This document shows, in pieces, positions 12,531 to 24,917 of a stretch of 64,000 bases of DNA. Under the pieces are notes generated by a model. The model saw only the letters and a list, made by a program, of their open reading frames with translations, made no database searches and was not told where the DNA came from. Positions within the stretch are counted from its first letter, which is position 1; each line of letters opens with the position of its first letter. The DNA is taken from the NCBI RefSeq assembly GCF_047948215.1, contig NC_134456.1, forward strand, positions 57,181,959-57,245,958. Reading direction: 5' to 3'. This DNA comes from Lycorma delicatula (Eukaryota; Arthropoda; Insecta; Hemiptera; Fulgoridae). Made by a program: the position numbers and the translations under genes.

Positions 12531-12559
12531 GATGAACAAGTAAAATGTTCATCTAAAAT
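12525..12559. repeat. Hairpin, 13-bp arms, overlapping the previous one
   Basis: Arm ATTTTAGATGAAC (12525-12537), loop of nine bases, arm GTTCATCTAAAAT (12547-12559). The overlap means the same ATTTTA segment can pair in two alternative stems. Confidence 0.9.
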
Positions 12560-13881
12560 CTGTATTTACTAATAAAAACACTTCTCGTCATGAGTATCAA
12601 CAAACAGAAATTAGCTCCTCAGATCATATTTACTAACATATTGATTTTAGAAAGATTTAAGCGATTAAAACAAATCTAAATTTTGAAAATTACCTTTGCT
12701 TTACCCGTTTTTTTTAAAAAATATGCTGAAAAAACTAAAATTGTTATTACTAAACTGTTATTTCATTGTATATCTTACCGGATGTCGCATTGGATAAGCA
12801 CTCAACAAATTCCACATACTTTATTTGAATTATATTGAGATGAGGCATATGTTTCAAGAAAGCAAGGCTTTCGAATTCATTATACATATAGTTGTATTAA
12901 TTTAATCGAGATTATTAATTTATTATTTTTTAAGAAAATCATGTTAATTCAGTGATAATTTTACTGTTCTTCTTCAAGGTTCACTTAAAAAAAAATTCAC
13001 AAGTTTGAGAGTCGTATAATTTTAAGGGAATATTTTTACAGTTAATTATTTATATAGGGAACTTGCCTGCTCAATCACGCAATCACCAGCTCGAGCTATA
13101 TTATCTTCTATACTCGCCCTCGTCTAAGTAATTTTTACTCCAGCATTTCATTTAAAATGAAATACTGAAAATTAAAATAAAATCTTCAATTTTTATAATA
13201 AAATCGTATGTAGTAAAGTTTACAGTCAAACTTGCGACTATAATCTATTTGGAATCGTAATTTGTATTCCGGTCATGTTATTTAAAATTATTAATTTACT
13301 AGATTAACTGCACTTATTCTCAACACAGATGAAACTATTCAGTTTTTATAAGAAAATGGGATTTTACACAATTCTCGCTACTGATTGAATGGACAATGAA
13401 AAATGAAAGTAAAGGTAGTGTTAAGAATTATCTTTATTCTATGAAATATACTGATTTGAGAACATACCACAAGGAAAATGTGCATTTCCTAAAAATCTCT
13501 TTAGATTAATGCACGATAGTATATTTATATTTATTACTAAAGCAAGGCATAGATCAGAGAATATTATAAAAACTACCCGGACGTTAATTTTTTTAGTGAG
13601 ATTTATATTTGTGTGATGTCTGAGTGCAATTTTTAAAAAATAATCAACTTATGATGTTAGTGAACCAAACTCTCGTGTTGAAATACGAGTATAAAATACT
13701 TTTTAATACAATAAAGTACAACTGATCAATTTTATTACTCAGCTCGACCTTTTTAGTTGTAAATGCCGTGAAACCCGGTTTCTTTTCTTTGCAATAATGT
13801 TAGAGAGAAACATTACAATTTTATTGATGTAAATAAATGGTAACTTATTTCGCACTAAATCGGGTTATTGCCCTGCCACCC

Positions 13882-13929
13882 TGAAATTTATGGCTGTGGT
13901 TGACAAAGAAGCCACAGCCATAAATTTCA
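13882..13929. repeat. Perfect hairpin, 18-bp arms, 12-nt loop
   Basis: Arm TGAAATTTATGGCTGTGG at 13882-13899 pairs exactly with 13912-13929. No neighbouring coding sequence. Confidence 0.9.
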
Positions 13930-14609
13930 CATAAAACCACTGTTTACATGTTGTTAATTTTGGGATGCAACATTACAGAAGAATGTAGAAAAGGGATCAT
14001 TGACAAATTGTGTATTGACAAAATAATGGAAAATATAGTGGTATTGAATTTATAAAACAGAGTATATAGTATTAGTTATACAGTAAAGTAAATAAATATT
14101 TTTCCTAGATATAGTCCTAGAAATTCCAATTAAAAGGTGAAGTTACAGTCTTCATAGAAAATTCTGCCTTTAGCTTAAAAATCCAATATACATTATTATA
14201 TATTACAAAATGTGGATAAAGGTATAAAAGAAACATATTTTTGATGGTTAAATGGATAGTGCATACAGAACCATAATGATCTGTGGACGTTTTGAACGTA
14301 TGCTTTTGCTTGTTACTTCAAGTAAACTGGAAAATAATTGTCCAGTCACTAGCTTTGTGAAAATGTGTATTATGCACACTTTAGTATAAGGCTTGGAGAT
14401 CAAGATTAAAGCTGGGCGCGGCATAAATTATACCGTACGTGTGTAGAGGGACTGAGGCTAAGAAAGGTACTAAGAAAAAATCAATGCCTTTAGCAATTCC
14501 ATTGATTTGGAGGGAGCAACAGAATCACGTGCACGATCGTTATTTTTGTACGATTAGCATTTGAAGGTCATAACGATTAAAATAAGAAAAAGTGAGTATA
14601 TCCAAATAT

Positions 14610-15560
14610 TTTTTTCTGCCATAAGACCGGTGGCACATAATGAATCTCGTCATACACCAATTTCACCTACAACTCTTGAAGGCTTGTCAGAGGTTATTGA
14701 GTGCAGTTCAGAAAATGAAACTAATGAGGATGAATACAAGCTTGAAGAAGGTAAAGCACCTAAACTGTTCAGCCAAGATGAACTTAATGATTTAACTCCT
14801 GACTTGAATCTGACAAAAGATGCCGCTGAATTGTTAGTATCATGAACGAAAGAAAAAGATTTTTTACTTCCCGTAGTAACGTTCTCTTGGTATAGAAGCA
14901 CAGGAAAGGTTTTATTAAAAATCTTTAAAGAAGAATGTTCATGGTTTTCTGCTAAAAAATTGATGGATTTATGAATTTTTTTAATGTCAATCATGACCCG
15001 AGTCAGTGGAGACTGTTTATAGACTCGGCGAAACGAAGTTTAAAAGGTGTACTATTATACAATGGCAATGATTTTGGGTCAATTTCCGTTGTTCATTCGG
15101 TGCATCTTAAGGAGCTTTATGAAAATGTTAAAACTATCCCAAAAAACTTCTTGCACAATTTGTTGCGATGTATGCTGCTCGGTCAACAGTACGGCTATAT
15201 TGCGTTTGAAACTAAAATGAATCCATAAGAAAAAAATGTTTGGGTTTAAAGAAGTTGTGTCCATTTTTTTGGGTAACAAGAAAGATCTGAACTACAAAGC
15301 CACGGTTAAAATAATTTTCAGAATTTAATGAACTTGATATTAATTTCATCATGTACCTTAAATTAAGGTACATGAGTGTGAAGCTTTATTTTCTACACTT
15401 ACACATGGATTTTTTTTCTGAGAATCTTGGAGACGTCAGGGAAGAACAAGGAGAACGTTTCCATCAGGATATCAAAGACATGAAAGAGGTACCAAGAGAG
15501 GTGGAATGTTAAAATGAAGGCTAACTATTGTTTTATGCTAAAGAGAACGGCTTGCTTAAG
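14610..15560 (+). pseudogene. Pseudogene of a multicopy arthropod protein family of unknown function
   Basis: Pieces of one protein appear in order in shifting frames: FFSAIRPVAHNES; an acidic stretch; LFSQDELNDLTPDLNLTKDAAELL; then DPSQWRLFIDSAKRSLKGVLLYNGN; LGNKKDLNYKATV; MSVKLYFLH; and near 15435 EEQGERFHQDIKDM with a tail resembling a W-x-x-x-M-L-A-D-Y-C-W block. I recognise this order from a protein family repeated many times in arthropod genomes, often near transposons. I do not know its function and give no name. Stops and frameshifts occur throughout and internal segments are missing. A 13-bp hairpin at 15349-15375 sits directly before the MSVK segment. Confidence 0.55.
15349..15375. 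repeat. Hairpin, 13-bp arms, 1-nt loop
   Basis: TCATGTACCTTAA, A, then TTAAGGTACATGA. It lies inside the pseudogene, at a place where family members should read through, so it probably arose in this copy. Confidence 0.85.
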
Positions 15561-15784
15561 GGCGTAAATGAAGGAAAATAAATTTTAACCCGTCTGAGAA
15601 GAAGTTTAAAAAGTTAAATCATCATAAGAGAGAGGAAAAATGCTATATAATATTTATCTTATATTTTCGTTTTAATTTCCTATTTTTAATATATCTTTGG
15701 ATCACTGCTATTGTTAGAAGATTTGTAATACATAAGTTTGATGTGCACAAAATTTCTCTACAATTTCTGTTTTTAGAGGATCTG

Positions 15785-15811
15785 TATTTTCAAGAGGATC
15801 TCTTGAAAATA
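15785..15811. repeat. Hairpin, 12-bp arms, 3-nt loop
   Basis: TATTTTCAAGAG, GAT, CTCTTGAAAATA. No associated gene. Confidence 0.8.
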
Positions 15812-18419
15812 GTACGATTCGCAAATTTATTTTGTGATAATTGGTTGTCATTCATTATTGGTACATAATAAGATTCAATTCGTCAAATATGAAATATTTA
15901 GCTGTGGAAATTGCAACATTGTCGTATTTGATTATACTGAAAAACGATAACAACGAGTTTCATCAATGAATGAATCTTTTAAATTCTGTTAATCACATTT
16001 ACCCCGTAAAAGATATGCTATTTCGCATATTGAGGACCACGTTGCTACGTATACGAGTAAATCATGCTACTTTCAGAAATCTCTTTTCTACGTATACTGT
16101 TAATTTTGAAAATTAATAAGGTAACTAAGGCCAGCACAACACAAAGGTCCTCTATGAAATCGACACTCATAATCTTAATGTTTGAAATTTAGGCCAGTAT
16201 TATGCTTAACAAACATTTTAAGTTGGGTTTGTAAAAAAAAATGAAACGTGTTGGAGTAAAATTAAATTTATCTCTGGGATTATCAGTAAAAATACTCTTA
16301 AAAACACCTATTTTTACCAAATCATCACTGATGTTGTTTTTTTGCTGCACTGAATAACATACTTAAATATTACTGCAGTAAAAACACGGTGGAACTGTTT
16401 TTTAAAGGGGAATATTTTTTTTTATAAATAACTATTTTATTGGCTGTAGAGAAGCGTGCACTTTAATCTTATTTTGTTAACTGTTAAGAAATGATGATTC
16501 ATGTAACTGTGAAGTGGACAAATACCTAACTTATGTTAAAGCATTTATAGTGAAACATTGAAAAAAGATAATTACTTTAAATAAGATATATTTCAGACAT
16601 TTTAAAAATCAACCATTCTTCTTTATTCTTTATCAATAAATTTAAGATGGAATTTTAATTTTATTATTCAATTACATGTGATTTTAAACTTTTTTTCAGA
16701 ATAAATTTAGGTGTCTGTGATTTCATATTTTTGAAATGCGTCCATTTTTCTACTTTTTAATCGTTAAATGTTGTTTTCTTTTTTAATTTAAATTTATTTT
16801 TATAGTCAAATAGATAAATAAGTTAGTCAAATAAATATTAATAATATTTTATTCTAAATGAAAAAGTCAATTTAAGTTAAACCACAAGTTGTAGATGTAA
16901 AGAAAAACATTAAAAATCAAACTTAGATAATAATAGTTTTGTAGAAAACATAACTTCATTATTTATAAAAAAATAGTATATCTGTAAGACAAATATTATG
17001 TAATTATAAAATGTTTAAAAACGAGGATTGTGACAGAAATTATCTTTCACCAAGGTGAAATGATGTAATAAGTATCCCAGTAGCGGTTAATTAACACAGA
17101 AAAGTGTTATAAACAAAGGAAAAATAATAGAACCTCGCTACTTCGTGTTTTAACCGGTAACTATTTTTGATTGATGTATAATACATGTTATTTTGATTTC
17201 ACATCAGCTGATAAATACGAGAGACATTGTATTTATATAATCATACGGTCTAATGATTAGGTCACTTCATACATAAGAAACTAATACCTTTAAAGTAATG
17301 TCGAGGTTACCTCAGGCGGATCAGGATAAAAGTAGTGTCTTATTTATCTGGATTTTTCTGGATTTAGTCAGAATTAGTCAGCTTTATTCTGTTTTTATAT
17401 CTACAATCCATTTTTAAACTATACCTAAAAGATATACTAACAATTTTTTCTTAAGTGTTGAAAATAATTCTCACAGTACTACTTCATTGCAATAATATAG
17501 AAACTCTTCTAAAAGCCTTACGATTAAGATGAATTCAAAGAAAATGACACAAAGAAATACTACAATAAAAATTTTATGATTTTTGTATAATTAATGTTGT
17601 ACAAAGCAAGTCATTGTTGTCATTGTTATTTACCTACCACCTGACAGTTCCATTACACTGAATGGAGTAAGAAATCCTTATAGCTTTAGCTATTAGTAAT
17701 AAAAAAAGTAAAAAGATATAAATATCTGGAAAGTAGTTAACTCGATTTCCCTTCTTATTGATGTGTGTTGTGTTTAAGATAACAGTGGGCTTCAATTTAA
17801 AGAAATAATATTTTCTGTACACTATGTTATTTTCTCCAACAGTACGTCCATTACGTTGTGTATATATATGTCACCAATTATTAAAAAGTATTATAATTTT
17901 TTTTTTAAATGTATGTAAATAAGCAATAAAATATTTAATTTCAATAACTGCTTCAATTAAAAAAAAAATGTAAATATAAAAATGAAACAGCCAAAACTAT
18001 TGATTAAGAAAAAGTAAAAATTCTAATTTGCAATAAATTAAAACATTAAATTATTTATTTGTATAAACTTAAATGTGTGTATTTTAAATACAATTCTTTA
18101 TTAATATTATTAATTATCGTCCGTCATCATTGATAGATGTCAGTAAGTTTTATGTAAAACACGGCTATTCACGGATAATTAAGATATACATTGCAGCTGT
18201 AAAGCATATCCATTAGTATGTAAATAAAATGTAGAACCCTGCAAATAATAGAGATTTCACATCAATATAAGAAACCGCAGTGTACGAAGTATTAAATAAA
18301 GATAATTTACTAACCGATGTATGTTATATATTTACTAAACTAACCGATATATGTTATGAAATAAACTTTTAGAAACACAAACTAACTTTTAATAGTATTA
18401 AAAGTTTAAAAAACCGAAA
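15812..18419. other. AT-rich DNA, no gene recognised
   Basis: A 62-codon minus-strand open frame at 17634-17822 has no recognisable motif and is probably chance. No internal repeats were identified. Confidence 0.45.
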
Positions 18420-19010
18420 AAGTTTTAAAATTTAAAAAAAATTATATTTTTAAATTTTGATCAGCTCCCCTCCCACAATACTACCCCAAAGTATTTTTGT
18501 TTTGGGTCAGTTGTACCACTACTATATCAAAGAAAACAAAAATAATCGGTTAAAAATATGCAATAAATAAAAAGATAACTTTATTCGATTTTTGGGGAAG
18601 AGGAAATTTTGGGCACCATTTTTTAAAAATCTAAATTAAAATTGTACATAAATAGTGAGGTTAATATAAAGTGGGGCTATTTTTGTGAAAGTTAGAGAAA
18701 ATTGACCCTATAAAACTACTTTCTCCACCTTCTGGAGATACTGACCCCAAAATTTTACCAAAAAATTTCTCCATAAACATCTATCTTGTACAAAATATCA
18801 TCAAAATCGGTTTATGAAGTCAAAAGTTATTAAGCTTCAAACACGCCAACACAAGTACAAACATTAATCTGCCACTTTTTCTGTTTTTTGGGATATTTAA
18901 ACGTGGGGAAATTAATAACTTAATAAAATGTTGAGAAAACTCATACTACATTTTTTGACTGATTTACAATATTTTCCTTCTTGCAGCATAATTCTAGACT
19001 TATGATGTAA
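18420..19010. other. Possible dispersed repeat of unidentified family
   Basis: The base composition and word use change here, with runs such as CAGCTCCCCTCCCACAAT, GGGGAAGAGG and TTCTCCACCTTCTGGAG against a very AT-rich flank. No coding potential. It looks like a noncoding repeat unit, but there is no second copy in the window to confirm it. Confidence 0.25.
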
Positions 19011-19919
19011 GGAAAGTAAAACTGTACCCGTATGAAAAAATCCCTTCCCTATGAGATAGTTTGTATCACTTATAAGGGACATTTGCATTCCTTTCTAAGT
19101 GGTGATTGAATCTTATAAAAACATAAGAATAGAAATGCAAAAAATAGTGTAAAGAAATTTCTACTAAACAAAAGGTACGGTTTTCTGATTGCAGGAATAT
19201 GTATTATTGTTTACCCCGTTTTCAAACTAATTTTCTTAAATTTTCGCTTGGAAATATGTGGAACATCAGAATGAAACAAGATACATACATCACTATAGTT
19301 CTAAATTACCTAACCTTGATGATAAAAAAATTAAAAGTATCTTCGAAGGCTTAAAAAGGCAGTATAACTTTTAATTTAATAAATTTTCAACTAATATAAT
19401 CTTAAAAGCAACCAGCACAGAGACACAAAATGTAAAGACCATATAAATTACTTCATTTGCTGAAAAGTACGACTTGAATACATTAAAAAAAAAAATTAAT
19501 GATAAATAAAAATGGGTCCAGTTTAGAACTACCTCCTTTTGCTGAAGCTGGTTAAAAAAGCCCAGAGCTTTTATTTTTATTTTTTTAATTTAATTATATT
19601 TCATTTTATCCAAGAATTTTTTTTCAATAGCACATACGCGAAAGGAAATATTTAAAAGTATTAAGACTGAGGACGTTGAACAACAATTTTTCAGTTCTGC
19701 TGTAAAAACCTTTTTTATTAGTATTATTCTCTTGCAGAAAATATTTTTCCGAAGTTAAAGAATAAATTGTGATATTTTAATAAAGTAAAATGAAGTCATC
19801 TATAAAATCCTGCTCACAATCGTTCTCGGGAGGTTGATATCGTTAGGTAGAAAATTCGATTAATACCAAGGAGGTTTTAAAAGGTGAAGTTAATGGCAGA
19901 ACAAATCTTCAGCCTCAAG
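19011..19919. other. No recognised gene; flank of LINE relic
   Basis: The last 250 bases may belong to the 5' part of the adjacent LINE relic, but no motif is readable. Confidence 0.35.
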
Positions 19920-19948
19920 AACTTAGTTGCTTATCAAGCAACTAAGTT
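19920..19948. repeat. Hairpin, 13-bp arms, 3-nt loop
   Basis: AACTTAGTTGCTT, ATC, AAGCAACTAAGTT. It sits at the readable 5' edge of the LINE relic. Confidence 0.85.
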
Positions 19949-21240
19949 TTAAAACTGAGATATAAAAATTCTGTGATTATTTTCTGTAGACTGCAAATAG
20001 ACTTATGATTCAATAGAAAAGAAGACGTCTTTAATAAATATACAAAAAAGAATTTTGTATAAAAAAACAAAGATAGAAACATTATTATAAATACACTTAC
20101 CGATACTAAATCTGAAGTTTTAAATCGAGAGTGAAATCTCTAAACCTTTTGAGATCAAAACAGGTGTGAGATAGGGAGATGGGTTATCACCATCATTATT
20201 TAATTGTACATTAGAGAAAATGATAAGGAAGTGGGAAAAAGAGGTAAAGACCAATGGGATTTAACTTGGAACCTAGAACAAAAATGTTACCGTAGATTAT
20301 TTGGAAATTTTCAGATGATATTGCTGTACTTGCAAAATTTGTTGAAGAAGCTGTGGAACAACTACGAGAAGAAAAATTACAGACTCAATTTGCTAAAACT
20401 TAATTGAAAATCTCCTTTCATTAAAAAAGTTATGAAAAACATTTAAAAGTCCCTAAAGAAATTAAAAAATTTGTTATGATAAAACCTCCAGAGTTAAACC
20501 TTTAAAATATCTTGATGAATGGATTTATGAAAATCTTTGCGAAGAAAACACCATTAAACTAAAATTGAAAAAAATGAATATGAAAAACCACTTAAATAAA
20601 AATATTTATATTAAAAATAATTATTTTGGAAAGTTAAACTCCAGCACTACTTCACTGTAATTCTTCCTTAAGCGCTGTAAGCAGCAGAAACCCTCAGTTA
20701 CAATAGAAAAACTTCAAAAGATAAACTTAAAATAGTAGAAAGACAAATTACAAAAAAAATACTCGGTCCAAAAAATTACAATTTCAATATAAGATCCAAG
20801 AAAGAAATCTCTAGCAAGAAATATAAAATGTAATAAAAAAATTAAATGAAAATATATTAAATGTAATTAGGAAAAGAAGAGTACTATTTTATGGACATAA
20901 TTTTCGAATTGACAAAGATAAGTTAACAAGACAAATATTTGATAAAATTAATAATATAAAAGCGAGTTCCAACTGGTTTAAAGAGGTAAGAGAGGATTTA
21001 AAGAATTAAAATCCACAAATAAAATTTTTGACAATAGAAACAAATTTAAAGATGTAGTTAAAACGTTTGAAGGTTTTTCAGAGGTAGAAAAAGATTGGTA
21101 CTGAAAATGGAACAGAACACAAGCAACAGTTCTCTTCAAAAATGAAGAAGTGGACTGATAAAAAAGGAAAAACATTAAGAGGAAAGTAAATAAGTGAATG
21201 TTCAAATGTTGATTTATCGTAGCCTCCGTAGAAAAAAAAA
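19930..21240 (+). pseudogene. LINE reverse transcriptase, family A, copy 2 (5'-truncated)
   Basis: RT boxes are readable in order across frameshifts: a degraded box A near 19990 (C-K-Q-x-Y-D-S-I-like); box B PFEIKTGVR, stop, GDGLSPSLFNCTLEKMI around 20145-20220; box C FSDDIAVLAKFVEEAVEQL near 20310; then KFVMIKPPELNL, GEWI-like thumb sequence, VIRKRRVLFYGHNFRIDKDKLTRQIFD near 20855, and WFKEVREDLKN. The Q of the usual G-V-R-Q-G motif is a stop codon and the F-A-D-D box reads F-S-D-D. An A-rich stretch near 21228-21240 may be the 3' tail. The smaller frames on the minus strand at 20978-21368 are shadows. Same family as 6722-7470. Confidence 0.75.
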
Positions 21241-23714
21241 TTAAATAAATTCGACCGTTTGAAAGTTATCGTTAAAAAAAAGTATTTATCATAAGTCAGA
21301 TTTTTTTCGGCTATATCAAAACAAGAAAACCTTAATAGTTCTAATGTTTTCTCAAATATGAGGTTCAACTTTATTATTTCTTTTGTCTCTGTTTCTCAGT
21401 TAACACAGCAAGAAACTTATAATTCCGAAAGTTACTTTATTTTTCCCCGGTTTGGACTAAATCATATTTCTTAAGTTCTCTTTAACGTCGCATTAACAGA
21501 GATTTATGAATCTATCACCAAAAAAATTAAAAGTTTTCAACCTTAAAAAGCATTTAAAAAGAAATAGATTTTTTATTAAAAATTTTTACTGAACCAATAT
21601 CCTGTAACGAAAATCAAGCTTTGTATTTGTATGTACAGAAATAATTTGATTCTAAAATATGATTTTTTTTTCAATTTAAATTTCATCATATAGAGTATTA
21701 ATTTTTTTCGTGAGATACTTATATTAGTTACTAGTAAAGTATGATTTATTTAAAGCAGAAAGAAATTAATTATTTACTTGCTATGTAGTCTATATCTCTA
21801 TACAGTCCCTGTTGGTCCTTGACTATCCCCACCAGCTTCCTCTATTCAAGCGTACCATTAATAGACATTCTGCCAGTACATAAAGAAAAGTAAACAAATA
21901 CAAATTGTTATATTAATAAATAAAACACGTGCAGGTGTGTTGATACTTGAAATAAAAACGTGCAAAGCATTAAATGTAAAAATACCGCAAAACATTTTTG
22001 AAAACTAACTGTGATAAACAATTAGTGAAAGAAATTAAAAGAACCAGATTGTGCTGACAAACCTTTTAAAATTTTAAAATCTGAAATTATCTAGCCACTT
22101 TGATTAGTAGACAATCATCATTAGTCAATACCCGGAGAAAAGGTTACGTAAGAGATTACAAATAAATAAAAAATTTTATTTAATAATATAGCATTTTTTA
22201 ACTGACTGAATAATGCTTACACTGTGTATGTATATGTGGATTACTAATAATATATAACTCTTTGTAATAAAAAAATTACGTTTATTTTTATTTGCGAGTG
22301 CATTTATTTAATTGAATATAATCAATACTTATTAAGTAAAGAAAGTTTAAAAGAAAAATATAAAAATGCAAATGGAAGAGAGATTAGTGAAAACAACGTG
22401 AAAATGAGAGTGTATTTTTACACTATACTAAATTTTTCTTTTTTTTTAATCAACTGCGCATGAAGAACATCATCGATCGTTATTTATAACAAAAAGCATA
22501 CTTTAAAGCAAATGAAGTCTTTTGATTCAGAATACAAACAATAATCTGTAAGTCTGAAATTATCGATGTACCACAAACGGACCGCTTTACTGTTCACCGA
22601 TATAATATTTGTAAAAATATGCCTCACTATATATAAAACAAAAACAAATAGAAAGATTAAAAATTTACGAATAAATCCATATTATATCGATAATATCCGA
22701 CGAAGGAGTAAATAATTTTCATTTTGAAATATGACGTGGTAGTAAACCATTCAATTTGTCTTGATGGAATACTATTTCGTAGAAATTTCAATTATAACTT
22801 TGTAAGTAGAAATAATACGTTTAAAAAAAATTCTTAAATAGTATACTCACTGCCATTCATAATGAAGTACAGCTCATAAAACACAGACGTTTGTTTTTTT
22901 AATTACCTATTTAATACTGCTCTTGATTACATATATGATGTTTTAATTTATTTCCATCTTCACGCATAAAAGTCTTCTGAAACCCTGTAATATATAACAC
23001 AAAAGTACTACACAATAATATGTAAATACTGCATCTGTAGAGTTCCCCATTTTGGTTTTACGCCTCGTGAAATAAATTCCATAACCTTGTTTTCTCCTAA
23101 TCGAGATACACTCAGAGTCAATTGTGAAATTAAGGATTATTTTCAAAATTATTAAATGAAAATATGTGTAGCCCTTTTAACGTTATACTGGCACAAATAT
23201 ATTACCCAAAGACACCCTTCCTGGGTTAGTCGGGTAAAAAATGAAAATATTACAATAATTTTTCATTACGATTTGCTGAATGATATTTATTAGGTATTTA
23301 ATTTGTATTACCGTAAAATTAAAGTCGTAAAATGCTAACCTTACGTTGAAATCGTTTTAAATAAATATATATATACTTAATAATTTTGGTTTAAAAATGA
23401 AGTTACTAGCAGTACTAAAAATAGGTCAACAGAAAAATCTATTAACTACTGATAATTGGACGTTTTTCTGAAATAGAATAAAAGAATTAAAATAAAGAGA
23501 TATTAAATATAAATAGTTCAGAAGAACTGTAAAAGAATAGTCAAGTTATATAGAAGTTAGAATTTCGTGTTCATTTAGTCAAATGTATCAGTAAGAAGAC
23601 TCTCTCTCTAAAAAACAAAAGAGCTTTGTTGACAGTTAAAAGTGTCTATGAAAGCACTTACATGCAGGTCTCTCAACATATTTCTGTCTATTAATTTAAA
23701 GTAGACTACTAAGT
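21241..23714. other. AT-rich DNA, no gene recognised
   Basis: A 67-codon minus-strand frame at 22943-23146 shows no known motif. Nothing else stands out. Confidence 0.45.
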
Positions 23715-23805
23715 GCATCGTCGTTAAAAAGCAAGAGACTACCCATAGGTCTGCAGACAACAACGGTGGTGGTTAGGGCAGTAGAAGTTCACTTTTGATT
23801 TATTT
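23715..23805 (+). repeat. Scrambled fragment of the adjacent R1-like element
   Basis: Bases 23715-23785 match 25490-25560 with one mismatch (T for C at 23751). They are followed directly by 23784-23805, which matches 24814-24835 exactly. So a piece of gag is joined to a piece of the 5' region in the order opposite to the intact element, with GA shared at the junction. The surrounding bases do not match the element. Confidence 0.85.
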
Positions 23806-24519
23806 ATTCTTCTACTTTTAAGTTTTTTCTTAAAGATCTCTACTAAAAAATTACTTAAAAGATATTTTTTATGCATTAATTTCTGTAATTATAATTTGAA
23901 AAATACATCTAGATAATAAAACACCTTATTACTTTAAAAACTGTTCACATTATTTTTTTCATTTAATATACTAATCGATTTTAAATATCTGCAGTCATTA
24001 ATTTAAACCATAAGTTTTTTTTAACGAAAGTATGTGTATATTACCGTAATAAAAAACAAAGTAATAATGCACTAATTATAAAAGAAAATTATTATTTTTA
24101 TGGACTGTAATATTTTATGATTCTGAAATAATTAGAAACTAATAAATTCAAGAAACCATCCTTAGAGAAATATAAAAGCTACTAATTCTTTTATAATTGA
24201 TACAATCACTACTTCACATAGCAAAAAACAAGATTTTTCAAAAAAGGAAGTTTAAATGATTTTATTATGTTTGTAATTTAATAGAACAATATATTTTCAG
24301 TGTTTACTTTTCAAGGTCTAAAAATATACTGAAAAAAGTTATTTATCAATATTATGTAACAGATTATAGCTCATATTGAGAATTGAAATTCTTACATGTG
24401 TTTCGTACAATGTTAATTATACAAATTTTAATACTATACACATTACACATACTATTATAAGCATTTTACTACATGTTAGTAATATACTGGCGGAAGTGTA
24501 GTTATTCTATTTATCTTAT
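23806..24519. other. AT-rich DNA, no gene recognised
   Basis: Separates the scrambled fragment from the R1-like element; no pattern seen apart from a TA-rich run near 24519-24530. Confidence 0.4.
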
Positions 24520-24917
24520 ATATATATTCAGAGAGGTTAGGTTGAGCCCTAGATTGATGCGGTTGTGTTTTTCTATACTCCGTACTTCCGCTGTTTTACC
24601 GTGGTTTTTTTTACTACTATTTAGTTGTTTCTTTTTGTTTTGAGTTCGTGTTTTGTTTCCTGTTTGTTTATTTGTTTCATTGTTTTATTTTCTGTAAAAT
24701 AATTATTTTATATTATTTTTCGGTTTTGGGCACCTAGGGTAACTAAGCCCTGTTTACCTAGTTACACAGCTGTTATAGACTATTTACATTCGAGTTCAAG
24801 GAGTTCCTAAGTTGAAGTTCACTTTTGATTTATTTCGATTTATTTAAATTAGTTTTTTTTTGTTCACTTAGTTTCTTTTGGATTAATTAATTTTATTTCA
24901 ATATTTTTATTAGTCTT

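Larger units (their letters stand above)
9962..14609. other. Long AT-rich tract without genes; contains four hairpins
   Basis: No gene or recognisable transposon protein was found. The interval is notable only for short near-perfect inverted repeats at 10409-10448, 12481-12559 (two overlapping) and 13882-13929, annotated separately. The first 70 bases hold the 5' flank of the mariner. Confidence 0.45.
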
